64,000 nucleotides of DNA from Mucilaginibacter terrenus (GCF_003432065.1 NZ_QWDE01000001.1:1860001-1924000), one strand, 5' to 3'. Counted from the stretch's first letter, positions 33,871-42,832 are shown. Program-made: numbers and translations. Notes: generated by a model from the letters alone, not told the origin.

Positions 33871-34791
33871 ATGAGAATAATTTTTATGGGTACCCCCCAG
33901 TTCGCAGTGGCATCGCTTGATGCCTTAATTACCGGAGGATGCGATGTAGTGGCAGTAGTAACTGCGCCTGACAAACCAGCCGGCCGCGGCCAGAAAGTGA
34001 ACCAGAGCGCCGTTAAACAGTATGCTGAGGAGAACGGCTTAAAAGTGCTGCAACCCGAGAAGTTGAAGAACCCTGAGTTCCTGGCAGAACTGGAGGCACT
34101 GCAAGCCGACCTGCAGGTGGTGGTTGCGTTTCGCATGCTGCCGGAGGTGGTGTGGAACATGCCGTCAAAAGGCACCATAAACCTGCATGCTTCGCTGCTG
34201 CCGCAATACCGCGGTGCAGCCCCTATAAACTGGGCCATCATCAACGGCGAAAAAGAAAGCGGTGTAACTACGTTCTTCCTTAAACATGATATCGACACCG
34301 GTGACATCCTGTTCACCGAGAAAGTGACCCTAACAGGCACCGAAACGGCAGGCGACCTGCACGACCGCCTGATGAACAAAGGCGCAGGACTACTGGTAAA
34401 AACCGTTAAGGCAATTGAAAGCAGCCGCTACAGCGAACATCCGCAATCGCAGCTTGCCGATGGCATCGAACTAAAACATGCCCCCAAAATATTCAAAGAG
34501 GATTGCCTGATCAACTTTGATAATCCGGCCGAAAAGGTGTACAATCTTATCCGAGGGTTAAGCCCCTCGCCTACCGCTTACACGGTGTTAAACGATAAAA
34601 TACTTAAGGTATACTACGCCACTTTCAACCTCGAAACGCATAACCTGCAGCCCGGCAACTACGTTACCGATAATAAAACCTACTTGAAATTTGCCGCGCA
34701 GGATGGCTTCATAAGCGTTACAGATATCCAGCTGGAAGGTAAAAAACGCATGGGTGTGGAAGACTTTTTGAGGGGCGTAAAGCTCACGTAA
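33871..34791 (+). CDS. fmt: Methionyl-tRNA formyltransferase
   Basis: Fmt formylates Met-tRNA(fMet) with 10-formyl-tetrahydrofolate for translation initiation. The length of 306 residues is normal. The N-terminal Rossmann domain shows IIFMGTPQFAVASL (about 3-16). The catalytic region contains NLHASLLPQYRGAAPINWA (about 106-124, with Asn and His) and HDIDTGDI (Asp about 144). The C-terminal tRNA-binding domain begins near YNLIRGLSPSPTAYT. It follows the NamZ gene; def is not nearby. Confidence 0.97.
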   Translation: MRIIFMGTPQFAVASLDALITGGCDVVAVVTAPDKPAGRGQKVNQSAVKQYAEENGLKVLQPEKLKNPEFLAELEALQADLQVVVAFRMLPEVVWNMPSKGTINLHASLLPQYRGAAPINWAIINGEKESGVTTFFLKHDIDTGDILFTEKVTLTGTETAGDLHDRLMNKGAGLLVKTVKAIESSRYSEHPQSQLADGIELKHAPKIFKEDCLINFDNPAEKVYNLIRGLSPSPTAYTVLNDKILKVYYATFNLETHNLQPGNYVTDNKTYLKFAAQDGFISVTDIQLEGKKRMGVEDFLRGVKLT

Positions 34792-34854
34792 ACAGTATTA
34801 CATTTTTGCGTAAGAAATGACATTTAGTGAATTAATGCCTCGGCTTTTTTGCTT

Positions 34855-34862
34855 TAAGTTTG
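34855..34862 (+). promoter_or_regulatory. -7 element before the DUF3050 gene
   Basis: TAAGTTTG matches TAnnTTTG, 20 nt before the ATG at 34882. No convincing -33 TTG is seen. Confidence 0.4.
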
Positions 34863-34881
34863 CCGCCGTTATTCACATCTT

Positions 34882-35673
34882 ATGGCAGCTACAAATCCTT
34901 ACATACTACAGTTACAACAGGAGATCACCCCATTACGCGCGCAGCTTTTAGCACACCCGCTTTATAGCAGCATTATTAACCTTCCGCGCCTGCAGTTATT
35001 TATGCAGCACCATGTTTTTGCAGTTTGGGATTTTATGTCTCTGCTTAAATCGCTGCAGCAAAAACTTACCTGCACCGCAGTGCCATGGATGCCGGTTGGC
35101 AATGCGAATACCCGTTACCTCATCAATGAGATTGTTACCGGTGAAGAAAGCGACATAGATGCTAATGGAATACGAAGCAGCCATTTTGAGCTTTATTTAA
35201 AGGCTATGGAGCAGGCTGATTGCAATACCCGTGGTATAACCTCGCTTTTTGAACAGTTAAGCAGGAATGCGGATGTATTTGAAGCAATTAACAATGCAGA
35301 AGTACCGCCGGTTGCCGCAGAGTTCATGACCCATACTTTTCAAGTGATTAATACCGGCCAGAGCCACGTAGAAGCCGCGGTGTTTACTTTCGGCCGTGAA
35401 GATTTAATCCCCGGAATGTTTATAGAAATGGTTAAAGGCCTGAACAACCAACTACCCGGCAAGGTTGATATTTTGCTATACTACCTGGAGCGCCACATTG
35501 AAGTGGATGGCGACCACCATTCACACCTTGCCTACGAAATGACTGCTGAACTTTGCGGCAACGACGAGCAAAAATGGCAAGAGGCAACTCTGGCAGTAAA
35601 ACATGCACTACAGGCAAGGCTAGCTTTGTGGAACGGCATACAGGCGGAAATTGATGCTGAACTCGTTGCTTAA
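34882..35673 (+). CDS. DUF3050 family protein
   Basis: A 263-residue helical cytoplasmic protein with the DUF3050 pattern: [49 protein letters not shown] and [16 protein letters not shown] with terminal [20 protein letters not shown]. The conserved His/Glu residues and helix pattern resemble heme-oxygenase/TenA-like folds, which would suit a di-metal oxygenase; this is inference. Function not established. Confidence 0.83.
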   Translation: MAATNPYILQLQQEITPLRAQLLAHPLYSSIINLPRLQLFMQHHVFAVWDFMSLLKSLQQKLTCTAVPWMPVGNANTRYLINEIVTGEESDIDANGIRSSHFELYLKAMEQADCNTRGITSLFEQLSRNADVFEAINNAEVPPVAAEFMTHTFQVINTGQSHVEAAVFTFGREDLIPGMFIEMVKGLNNQLPGKVDILLYYLERHIEVDGDHHSHLAYEMTAELCGNDEQKWQEATLAVKHALQARLALWNGIQAEIDAELVA

Positions 35674-35716
35674 CGATATATTGAGATTACGTTCTAAGTT
35701 TGGGATGGTTTTGTAA

Positions 35717-35746
35717 TTGCTCTATTTGATTAAAATCGTAACTTTA
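35717..35746 (+). promoter_or_regulatory. Promoter of the toxin-antitoxin pair
   Basis: TTG at 35717-35719, 19 nt, then TAACTTTA at 35739-35746, close to the Bacteroidota consensus and just upstream of the antitoxin ATG. Confidence 0.5.
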
Positions 35747-35751
35747 TTACT

Positions 35752-35991
35752 ATGAAAATCAAAGAGCTCAAATTGGAATTTCACGCCCTTATAGATCAAA
35801 TTAATGATCCACTACTGATTGAGCAGTTCTACAATGCGATGAGTCGTGCTCAACAGTCTGAAGGTGGTTTATGGGCTTCCCTAACTTCAGAACAACAGCA
35901 GGGAATTTTGGAAGCTTACGACGAGAGCAACGACGATCAGAACTTAATTCCCCTTGATCAAATTAAGGCTAAATATGCCAACTGGTCTTAA
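35752..35991 (+). CDS. Putative antitoxin of a ParE/RelE-type pair
   Basis: A 79-residue acidic protein. The amphipathic N-terminal half (LKLEFHALIDQINDPLLIEQ) and WASLTSEQQQGILEAYDESN with a C-terminal DQIKAKYANW tail resemble the short antitoxins that accompany ParE/RelE toxins in Bacteroidota. The gene overlaps the toxin gene by 17 bp, as in many type II modules. No separate DNA-binding motif is obvious, so autorepression is unproven. Confidence 0.78.
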   Translation: MKIKELKLEFHALIDQINDPLLIEQFYNAMSRAQQSEGGLWASLTSEQQQGILEAYDESNDDQNLIPLDQIKAKYANWS

Positions 35992-36274
35992 GGTCTTCTT
36001 TACCAAAACGGCAGATCAGGACTTTTCAGATATTCTTTCTTATATCAAACGTGACTTCGGAGCTAGTGCAGCACAGAACTTTAAATCCCTGGTACTAAGA
36101 TTCGCCGATATTATTGAGGTCTTCCCTGAAATAGGTTCTTTAGAACTGCACGATAAAAACATAAGAGGTTTGGTAGTGCATGGCAGATTGAAAATATTTT
36201 ATCGAATTACCCCTAAGAGAATAATTGTTCTGCGCCTGTTCGATACCAGGCAAAATCCAGAAACGAAGTTCTAA
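35975..36274 (+). CDS. ParE/RelE-superfamily toxin
   Basis: A 99-residue basic protein with the ParE/RelE core: VFFTKTADQDFSDILSYIKR (about 6-25), FGASAAQNFKSLVLRFADII (27-46), VFPEIGSLELHDKNIRGLVV and FYRITPKRIIVLRLFDTRQN near the C-terminus. Members block gyrase (ParE) or cleave mRNA on ribosomes (RelE); which applies cannot be told. ATG 35975 is taken; an upstream in-frame ATG at 35954 is less likely. It ends 3 bp before the convergent PabC-like gene. Confidence 0.85.
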   Translation: MPTGLKVFFTKTADQDFSDILSYIKRDFGASAAQNFKSLVLRFADIIEVFPEIGSLELHDKNIRGLVVHGRLKIFYRITPKRIIVLRLFDTRQNPETKF

Positions 36275-36277
36275 TTC

Positions 36278-37114
36278 TCAAAGTTTATTCAACTCGTCCA
36301 TCAGCCCTTTGCTAACACGGTTAAAGTAGCGTTTTACACCGTAGCCCATAACCCATTGTATACCTTTGGTGGCGTTGGTCAGGAACACCTCGTCGGCTTC
36401 GTTTAATATCTCCGGGCTTATCTGTGCTTCGGTAACGGGGATGTTGTTCTCTTTGGCCAGGTTTATCACCACCTGCCGCATTACTCCCTCTACACATCCT
36501 TCGCTTAATGCCGGGGTGTACAGGTGGTTTTGATACCAAACAAATATGTTGGACGCACCTGCTTCACATAAAAAGCCTGATGCATTCAGCAAAAATACCT
36601 CATCGAGCCTGTTTTGCTGTTTAAACATAGCAGCCATTACATATAGCAGCGAATTGCTGCTTTTTATGTTGGATAAAAAGTTAAGAGGTTTAAGCAGTTC
36701 GCTGTAGATGTCCATTATCAGCCCGCGCTCGTTTAAAAAATAGCGTGGCTCATCAATCCCGGTCATTTCCAGGCAGTAGCCCATTTTGTTCTGCGTGGGT
36801 GTATACAAACCTTCTGCATCCCGGTAAACGGTAAGGCGTATGCGGCCGTGCTTTATTTTATTGCGGCGCGCAAGCTCTTCTACTTTATCCTTTAAAAACC
36901 AGCTGTCTGCCTGCGAGTAGCCGTCTATTTTCAGCGCTTTCATACCGCGTTGCAGCCGCTCGGCGTGCAGTTCGGCAAATTGCAGTTTGCCTTTCATCAG
37001 GCGCATGCTCTCAAACAAGCCGTCTCCATACTTAAAACCACGGTTAGTTATGGTAAGCAGCTGGGTATCTGCCGGGTGTATCTCACCATTAAAATTTATG
37101 TAAACAGGTGGCAT
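36278..37114 (-). CDS. Class IV aminotransferase, PabC (aminodeoxychorismate lyase)-like
   Basis: A 278-residue PLP enzyme of fold type IV. Motifs are ITNRGFKYGDGLFESMRL (about 22-39), the PLP-binding Lys in FLSNIKSSNSLLYV (about 150), the Glu in FLCEAGASNIFVW and SEGCVEGVMRQ. The sequence fits aminodeoxychorismate lyase (folate synthesis) and also resembles branched-chain or D-amino-acid transaminases. A PabB-like synthase at 49246-50511 would make a pathway partner, which favours PabC. It is not in an operon. Confidence 0.85.
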   Translation of the reverse strand: MPPVYINFNGEIHPADTQLLTITNRGFKYGDGLFESMRLMKGKLQFAELHAERLQRGMKALKIDGYSQADSWFLKDKVEELARRNKIKHGRIRLTVYRDAEGLYTPTQNKMGYCLEMTGIDEPRYFLNERGLIMDIYSELLKPLNFLSNIKSSNSLLYVMAAMFKQQNRLDEVFLLNASGFLCEAGASNIFVWYQNHLYTPALSEGCVEGVMRQVVINLAKENNIPVTEAQISPEILNEADEVFLTNATKGIQWVMGYGVKRYFNRVSKGLMDELNKL

Positions 37115-37213
37115 TTAAACTTGAACGTGAAGACAGGTAATTGAATTGTTTAATTGAACGATGTTGTATTTGGCTTAAACGATGGTTTGCTGTATTTGTT
37201 CTGTAAAGCCTGG

Positions 37214-38251
37214 CTAAGTTGACTTTTCTGTGTCGGTATACTTTCGCCACTTGGCCAGTACGGATTCAAAATCATCAGGTAGGGCTGCCTCAAATAATAT
37301 AGGTGTTTTTTTTGTTGGGTGCTTAAAACCCAGCGACTGCGCGTGCAGGGCCTGCCGCGGCATCATTGCGAAACAATTATCTACAAACTGGCGGTACTTG
37401 TTAAACACAGTTCCCTTCAATATTTTGTCGCCACCATAGGTAGCATCGCTGAACAACGGGTGACCAATATGTTTCATATGGGCACGTATCTGGTGGGTGC
37501 GGCCTGTTTCCAGCTTACATTCTATTAAGGTAACATAACCCATTCGCTCCAGCACTTTGTAGTGCGTTACAGCCCACTTTCCTTTTTCAGGATCATCATA
37601 TATCGACATCACCCTGCGGTCGTTGTAGCTGCGGCCTATGTAGCCAGTAACGGTACCGTCCTCTTCCAGGTCGCCCCATACCAAAGCAATATATTTCCGG
37701 TCGATGGTGTGCTCATAAAACTGGCGGGCAAGGTAGCTCATGCTGCGCTCGTTCTTGCTGATGAGCAAGAGGCCCGATGTATCTTTATCTATCCGGTGTA
37801 CCAGCCCGGGCCGGCCATCGTTACCGGGCATAGTAGGCAATTGCTGAAAATGGAACACCAGCGCGTTCACCAGTGTACCGGTATAGTTATTATAACCGGG
37901 GTGGACCACCATACCTGCCGCTTTGTTCACAATAAGCACATCATCGTCCTCGTAAACAATGTTAAGCGGAATATCTTCAGGGTAAACTTCTGTATCGCGG
38001 GGTGGGTGCGGCAGCACAACGGATATTACATCCTGCGGCTTTACACGGTAGCTTGCTTTAATTTCTTTGCCATTTACCAGCACGTTACCGGCATCTATGG
38101 CGTTCTGTATGCGGTTACGCGAGGCATTTTCAACGCGGTGCATCAAAAACTTGTCTATACGCAGCAACGATTGCCCCTTATCAACTACTACGCGCAGGTG
38201 TTCGTACAGGTCCTGTTCGTCGCTTTCAATAAGAAGTTCGTCTTCGCTCAT
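37214..38251 (-). CDS. RluA-family 23S rRNA pseudouridine synthase
   Basis: A 345-residue enzyme converting uridine to pseudouridine in rRNA or tRNA. It has an N-terminal S4 RNA-binding domain (about 30-90; LLRIDKFLMHRVENASRNRI) and a catalytic domain with the family motif GLVHRIDKDTSGLLLISK (Asp about 154). ETGRTHQIRAHMKHIGHPLF (about 248-267) is the second signature. The layout matches RluD/RluA members acting on large-subunit rRNA. It is divergent from the ACC-deaminase-like gene. Confidence 0.95.
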   Translation of the reverse strand: MSEDELLIESDEQDLYEHLRVVVDKGQSLLRIDKFLMHRVENASRNRIQNAIDAGNVLVNGKEIKASYRVKPQDVISVVLPHPPRDTEVYPEDIPLNIVYEDDDVLIVNKAAGMVVHPGYNNYTGTLVNALVFHFQQLPTMPGNDGRPGLVHRIDKDTSGLLLISKNERSMSYLARQFYEHTIDRKYIALVWGDLEEDGTVTGYIGRSYNDRRVMSIYDDPEKGKWAVTHYKVLERMGYVTLIECKLETGRTHQIRAHMKHIGHPLFSDATYGGDKILKGTVFNKYRQFVDNCFAMMPRQALHAQSLGFKHPTKKTPILFEAALPDDFESVLAKWRKYTDTEKST

Positions 38252-38398
38252 CCGGCAAAAGTAAGTAAAAGCACATTAACCTAAAAACCCCTAATTACCT
38301 CCCCTAATCTTTGTTAAAGAACAAAATCCAACCGACTTTATCGTTCTGTTGGGAAATCAATCGTGGGTATGTAAAACACAAGTCCTACTTTCGTCCTT

Positions 38399-39289
38399 AT
38401 GGATATCCGCTTAGATATTTACAGCCCGGTACAAGAACTCAGCGATAGCTTATTTGAGGATAAAGGCGTCCGGGTGTTCATTAAGCGCGACGACATGATC
38501 CACCCTGTTATATCGGGTAACAAATGGCGCAAGCTTAAATATGTACTGCAACAGGCACGTATCGAAGGTAAAACGCACCTGGTAACGTTTGGCGGGGCAT
38601 TCTCCAACCACTTGCTCGCCACCGCGGCAGCTGCCGCAAAGTTCGGCTTTAAATGCACCGGCATTGTACGCGGTGAAGACGTGCAGAACGACACCTTGTT
38701 TATGTGCCGCTTGCACGGCATGCAGCTCATTTTTACCGACAGGGACAGCTACGGCGACAAACAAGCCCTGTTCAGCAAGTATTTTGGAGATAATGCTGAA
38801 GCATTCTTTATTGATGAAGGTGGTGCATCCGCTCTTGCTGCTAAAGGATGCAGCGAGTTAGTGGCCGAACTTACCGACAATTATACAGACATATTCTGCG
38901 CTTGCGGAACAGGCACAACTGCGGCCGGTATTATTAACGGGATTGCAGAGAATGGACTACCTGCACACTTTCAGGCTGTGCCGGTATTTAAGAACGGTGG
39001 CTTTATACGGGATGAGATAGACCGATATTTACTATTGCCAGCCACTTACAGCTTGCATGCCAAATACCACTTTGGTGGCTATGCTAAAACCACGCCCGAA
39101 CTGACCAGCTTTATACAAACTTTTATTTCCAGTACAGGCATTATCATAGACCCGGTTTACACCGGCAAAATGCTGTATGCCATTTACCAGCTTATAAAGG
39201 AAGACCGATTTGCCGCAGGCAGTAAAATACTTGCCATACACACCGGCGGCATATGGGGATTGTTGGGGATGAAGGACAAGTTTTATTGA
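38399..39289 (+). CDS. 1-aminocyclopropane-1-carboxylate deaminase/D-cysteine desulfhydrase homologue
   Basis: A 296-residue fold-type II PLP enzyme. The PLP Lys lies in VISGNKWRKLKYVL (about 43). The phosphate-binding loop is ACGTGTTAAGIING (about 163-176), and FGGAFSNHLLATAAAAAKFG marks the family. D-cysteine desulfhydrase is the more common activity in bacteria lacking ACC; this copy is somewhat short (families about 330), with fewer residues at the N-terminus. The ATG start is clean. It is the upstream neighbour of the lysine transaminase gene, but 276 bp apart. Confidence 0.9.
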   Translation: MDIRLDIYSPVQELSDSLFEDKGVRVFIKRDDMIHPVISGNKWRKLKYVLQQARIEGKTHLVTFGGAFSNHLLATAAAAAKFGFKCTGIVRGEDVQNDTLFMCRLHGMQLIFTDRDSYGDKQALFSKYFGDNAEAFFIDEGGASALAAKGCSELVAELTDNYTDIFCACGTGTTAAGIINGIAENGLPAHFQAVPVFKNGGFIRDEIDRYLLLPATYSLHAKYHFGGYAKTTPELTSFIQTFISSTGIIIDPVYTGKMLYAIYQLIKEDRFAAGSKILAIHTGGIWGLLGMKDKFY

Positions 39290-39449
39290 TGCAACCAGCT
39301 GATCCCGTCCGCCGTTGATGGTTATTAACCGTATAATTATATCAAAGCAACTTGCCTGCAATTAGGCAATCGTAGGTATTGTTTATACCCCCGCAACGAC
39401 GATTTTCATTGTCGCTCTACATAAAAAATTGATGTACCCGTTTGCAGAA

Positions 39450-39508
39450 CGGTTCAAAAAACAGGTTTAGTTTATTTAAAGTTACTTTTTCGCCAATCGG
39501 TTCAAAAA
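39450..39508. repeat. Pair of CGGTTCAAAAA direct repeats upstream of the lysine transaminase promoter
   Basis: CGGTTCAAAAA occurs at 39450-39460 and at 39498-39508, 48 bp apart, and the second copy lies 12 bp before the -33 TTG. This spacing could suit a regulator on one face of the helix. Farther upstream, TGCCT/AGGCA forms a small hairpin near 39352-39367. Confidence 0.4.
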
Positions 39509-39519
39509 CCTTTAAATTA

Positions 39520-39548
39520 TTGTTTTTAAGGCGGTTTTGTTAGATTTG
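39520..39548 (+). promoter_or_regulatory. Promoter of the L-lysine 6-transaminase gene
   Basis: TTG (39520-39522), an 18-nt spacer and TAGATTTG (39541-39548) match the Bacteroidota promoter closely, 17 nt before the ATG. Confidence 0.6.
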
Positions 39549-39565
39549 TGTAAACGCATAATCCT

Positions 39566-40897
39566 ATGAATACCTTGCAGATCACCCCACAGAACGTACA
39601 CGAAAGATTGAGCAAACACATCCTGGCGGATGGCTTCGATCTTATTTTTGATATGGAAAAAAGCCGCGGGGTACACATTTACGACTCGCGGAATAACCGT
39701 ACACTGCTGGACTTTTTCACCTGCTTTGCATCGGTGCCGTTAGGATACAACCACCCCAAAATGCTGGGCGACGAAGGTTTCAAAAAGAACCTGCTGCTGG
39801 CTGCACTTACCAACCCCTCTAACTCCGATATTTATACCGAACAATACGCTCAATTTTTGGAGACCTTTTCGCGTGTGGGCATACCCGATTATTCGCCACA
39901 CGCCTTTTTCATTTCGGGCGGCACATTGGCTATTGAGAACGCGTTGAAAGTAGCGATGGACTGGAAGGTGCAAAAGAACTTTGCAAAGGGCCACACCAGC
40001 GAGAAGGGTCACAAAGTGCTGCATTTTGAGCATGCCTTTCACGGCCGCTCAGGCTACACCCTCAGCTTAACCAATACACAGCCGGTAAAAACAAAGTGGT
40101 TTGCCAAGTTCGACTGGCCACGTGTATCACTTCCTGAAGTGTACTTCCCGTTAGATGAAAAGAATATTGCCGACCTGGAGCAAAGGGAACAGAAATCCGT
40201 TGCGGAAATACGGAAGGCATTTGCAGATAACCCGGACGATATTTGCGCTATAATAATAGAGCCTGTACTATCTGAAGGGGGCGACAAACACGTACGCCAA
40301 GTGTTTTTAGAACAACTGCGCCAATTGGCCGACGAATACGAAGCTTTGCTGATATACGACGAGGTACAAACAGGCGTGGGACTTACCGGCAAGTTTTGGC
40401 TTCACCAGCACTTTGGCGAGAACGCCCGGCCGGACATAATTGCGTTTGGAAAGAAAATGCAGGTATGCGGCATATTGGCCGGCCGCAGGATAGACGAGGT
40501 TGAAAACAACGTTTTCAAAGTATCATCGCGCATTAACTCAACATGGGGTGGCAGCCTGGTAGATATGGTGCGGTCGGCTAAAATAATGGAGATCATAGAA
40601 GAAGACAACCTGTGCGACAAAGCAGCTGAAAATGGCGCGTACCTGCAACAGAGCCTTTTAAAAGTAGCAGAAGAAAATCCGCTGGTTACAAACGTACGTG
40701 GCAAGGGCTTATTAACCGCCTTTGATTTACCCAGCGCGGAAACCCGCAATGCGTTTATAAATCATGGCCTTGAAAATAATATTATGTACCTGGGTTGCGG
40801 CGAACGCAGTATAAGGTTCCGACCGGCGCTGATAATTGAAAAAGAGCACATAGATGAGGGCCTTAATACCTTGCGAAATATCCTCCCATTACTTTAA
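39566..40897 (+). CDS. lat: L-lysine 6-transaminase
   Basis: A 443-residue class III PLP transaminase that moves the epsilon-amino group of lysine to 2-oxoglutarate, giving 1-piperideine-6-carboxylate, which is oxidised to 2-aminoadipate. Recognisable stretches are LLDFFTCFASVPLGYNHPKM (about 50-69), HAFHGRSGYTLSLTNTQP, LIYDEVQTGVGLTGKFW (Asp contacting the PLP ring) and IIAFGKKMQVCGILAG (PLP Lys about 298). The Lat-type N-terminus (MNTLQITPQNVHERL) supports the call over ornithine transaminase. The next pathway enzyme is not in the window. A hairpin terminator follows. Confidence 0.93.
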   Translation: MNTLQITPQNVHERLSKHILADGFDLIFDMEKSRGVHIYDSRNNRTLLDFFTCFASVPLGYNHPKMLGDEGFKKNLLLAALTNPSNSDIYTEQYAQFLETFSRVGIPDYSPHAFFISGGTLAIENALKVAMDWKVQKNFAKGHTSEKGHKVLHFEHAFHGRSGYTLSLTNTQPVKTKWFAKFDWPRVSLPEVYFPLDEKNIADLEQREQKSVAEIRKAFADNPDDICAIIIEPVLSEGGDKHVRQVFLEQLRQLADEYEALLIYDEVQTGVGLTGKFWLHQHFGENARPDIIAFGKKMQVCGILAGRRIDEVENNVFKVSSRINSTWGGSLVDMVRSAKIMEIIEEDNLCDKAAENGAYLQQSLLKVAEENPLVTNVRGKGLLTAFDLPSAETRNAFINHGLENNIMYLGCGERSIRFRPALIIEKEHIDEGLNTLRNILPLL

Positions 40898-40916
40898 TAT
40901 AATGTAATAATATTGC

Positions 40917-40955
40917 TACACCCCACCGTTTAACCGCTGGGGTGTACTTTTTTAA
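40917..40955 (+). terminator. Terminator of the lysine transaminase gene
   Basis: TACACCCCA pairs with TGGGGTGTA around a 12-nt loop, followed by a T-run. Confidence 0.85.
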
Positions 40956-41095
40956 AATTAAATATACTATTATCGCAACCTCACGTTATCTATAATATTA
41001 TTAATTATTAAATAATGAGCACCTCTCACCACGCTCATTGATTAATACATTGAATCACATTAACTTATATTAAATATCAGGGGTTACATTTTAGG

Positions 41096-41539
41096 ATGAG
41101 CAGACAAATTGAAAAATTAAAAAAACAGCTAGCGGAAATAGCCGAAGTTGTTAATTCTTTCCAGTCTGAAGCGGTGCAAGTTAGAGTTGTAGACAGGCTT
41201 TTAGACGAGATTATGGAGACAGAGCGGGTGGATACGGAAGGATCTGAAAATTTCAATAAGAGAGGCAGAAGAGCCGAATCGGAAAATGAAGAGCAGGGCA
41301 CAACCGAACAAAGGCGTAAAAAGCCCGGTGCCACCAAAGTTTTAAACCAATTACTTTCTACCGATTACTTTAAAACACCGCATTCTATTTCTTCTATAGC
41401 AGAGTACTGCAAGCAGAAATTTGATTCGGATTTTAAAACATCAGAACTATCGGGCATTTTGCTGAAACTGGCAAAAGAAAACAAGCTGCGGCGGGAACGC
41501 AGCAACGAGAACAACCGCTTCGAATATGTAGGGGTTTAA
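41096..41539 (+). CDS. Hypothetical protein, coiled coil plus winged-helix-like C-terminus
   Basis: A 147-residue protein in two parts: an N-terminal coiled-coil-like helix (about 1-40, MSRQIEKLKKQLAEIAEVVN, charged) and a low-complexity Glu/Arg/Ser stretch (about 45-80). A C-terminal region follows (about 83-147; TPHSISSIAEYCKQKF, SELSGILLKLAKENKLRRER) that has the helix-helix-strand rhythm of a small winged helix. No family named. The sequence at 40956-41095 before it is AT-rich without a clear signal. It ends at a strong bidirectional terminator. Confidence 0.65.
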   Translation: MSRQIEKLKKQLAEIAEVVNSFQSEAVQVRVVDRLLDEIMETERVDTEGSENFNKRGRRAESENEEQGTTEQRRKKPGATKVLNQLLSTDYFKTPHSISSIAEYCKQKFDSDFKTSELSGILLKLAKENKLRRERSNENNRFEYVGV

Positions 41540-41540
41540 C

Positions 41541-41572
41541 AAATAAAGGCCGCTATTAAGCGGCCTTTATTT
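41541..41572. terminator. Bidirectional terminator between the hypothetical gene and bshB1
   Basis: A 13-bp stem, AAATAAAGGCCGC/GCGGCCTTTATTT, with a 6-nt loop. It is AT-rich on both ends and serves both convergent genes. Confidence 0.85.
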
Positions 41573-41593
41573 GTTATAATAAGTTGCTCAATA

Positions 41594-42319
41594 CTACCTT
41601 AAACTAAATAGATCATCAACACCGAGGATCTTACGGGACGTAAAGCCTTCGCCGTATTTCACATTGATGCTTTTGCCAAATTCGCGTCCACGGCCTTTTA
41701 CCTGGTCTATAAAGTCCGGTGAAGAAATGTAAGTTTGTGGTTCGTCCTCGTTATAATCTGGATTATGAAACTGTGAGCCATAAGCATAAACACTTTCAAT
41801 TTTCTTGTCCCAATAATCGGTAACATCCACAATAATATCCGGCTTAATGTAGCGGTCCTGTATAAAGTGCAGCACCTGGGTTGGGCGCCATGGTTCTTGC
41901 TGCTGCCCATCCTCTACTGTCTCAATCCGGCGCAAGCCTGAAAGGAAGCACGCGGCTTCTACCAGCTCGTTTGCCCGGCCATGGTCGGGATGCCTGTCGT
42001 GGTAAGCGTTGGTGATAACAATTTCAGGCTGATATTTCCGAATAGCGGCAATAACCTTTAGCTGGTACTCTTTGGTGTTCTCAAAAAAGCCGTCCGGCAG
42101 GCAAAGGTTCTCCCTTACAGTAAGACCTAATATTTCTGCTGCTTTGGCAGCTTCCTGAGCGCGTATTTCTGCGGTACCACGGGTGCCAAGTTCGCCCTGG
42201 GTAAGATCTGCAATGCCAACTTTATGGCCAAGGGCTATATGCTTAAGAATGGTTCCTGCGCAGCCCAGTTCGGCATCATCAGGGTGTACCGGTAAAACAA
42301 GTATATCTAACTTTAACAT
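41594..42319 (-). CDS. bshB1: Bacillithiol biosynthesis deacetylase BshB1
   Basis: BshB1 removes the acetyl group from N-acetylglucosaminyl-malate in bacillithiol synthesis. The 241-residue LmbE-like protein has the zinc motif HPDDAELGCAG (about 12-22), LTQGELGTRGTAEIRAQEAA (about 39-58), and HDRHPDHGRANELV (about 106-119) holding the third metal ligand. Presence of the gene implies that this organism makes bacillithiol as a low-molecular-weight thiol. It is the third gene of the minus-strand unit DUF4294-gpx-bshB1, 12 bp after gpx. Confidence 0.94.
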   Translation of the reverse strand: MLKLDILVLPVHPDDAELGCAGTILKHIALGHKVGIADLTQGELGTRGTAEIRAQEAAKAAEILGLTVRENLCLPDGFFENTKEYQLKVIAAIRKYQPEIVITNAYHDRHPDHGRANELVEAACFLSGLRRIETVEDGQQQEPWRPTQVLHFIQDRYIKPDIIVDVTDYWDKKIESVYAYGSQFHNPDYNEDEPQTYISSPDFIDQVKGRGREFGKSINVKYGEGFTSRKILGVDDLFSLR

Positions 42320-42331
42320 AGGTAAATGCTC

Positions 42332-42832
42332 TTAAACAGCTGTTAACAATCGCTGTATTTTCTTTCTGATCTTTGAAGATGTAGGGTTTGTAAACGGGTA
42401 AAAGTAATCGGCAACCTGGCCATTACGGTCAATAAGGTATTTATGAAAGTTCCAGCGCGGAGATGAGCTAAGTACGCCGTTCTCCTTTTTGTCGCCCAGG
42501 AATTTATATAGCGGATCAGCATAAGGGCCGCGTACGCGTATTTTGTCAAACACGGGGAAGTTATTGCCATAGTTGCTGCAGAACTGCGCTATCGCCTGCC
42601 CTTCCAAAGGCTCCTGTCCGCCAAAATCATTTGAAGGGAATGCGAGTATCTCAAAATCCTTATCGGCAAATTCTGCTTTAAGCTTTACCAGGTCTTTTAA
42701 CTGCGGGGTAAAACCACATTGTGATGCGGTATTTACAATCAGTAAAACTTTATTTTTATAGTCACTTAGGTTAACGGGCTCGCCATCTAACGCTTGCACG
42801 TTAAACCGGTAAATGCTTTTACTATCCATCAA
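42332..42832 (-). CDS. Glutathione peroxidase-family peroxidase (2-Cys type)
   Basis: A 166-residue peroxidase reducing H2O2 or lipid hydroperoxides. The peroxidatic Cys is in NTASQCGFTPQ (about 39), the catalytic Gln in FGGQEP (about 73), and Trp/Asn in PRWNFHKYLIDRNGQ. A second Cys in IAQFCSNYGNNFPVF (about 85) matches the resolving Cys of the thioredoxin-dependent 2-Cys type, so glutathione itself is probably not the reductant. Its gene overlaps the DUF4294 gene by 4 bp (ATGA) and precedes bshB1 by 12 bp. Confidence 0.94.
   Translation of the reverse strand: MMDSKSIYRFNVQALDGEPVNLSDYKNKVLLIVNTASQCGFTPQLKDLVKLKAEFADKDFEILAFPSNDFGGQEPLEGQAIAQFCSNYGNNFPVFDKIRVRGPYADPLYKFLGDKKENGVLSSSPRWNFHKYLIDRNGQVADYFYPFTNPTSSKIRKKIQRLLTAV

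Noticed and set aside
37562..38284. A 240-residue open frame antisense to the pseudouridine synthase gene
   Set aside because: It lies wholly over a well-identified RluA gene, has no domain pattern, and its amino-acid use is skewed toward His/Val/Tyr as expected of an antisense shadow.
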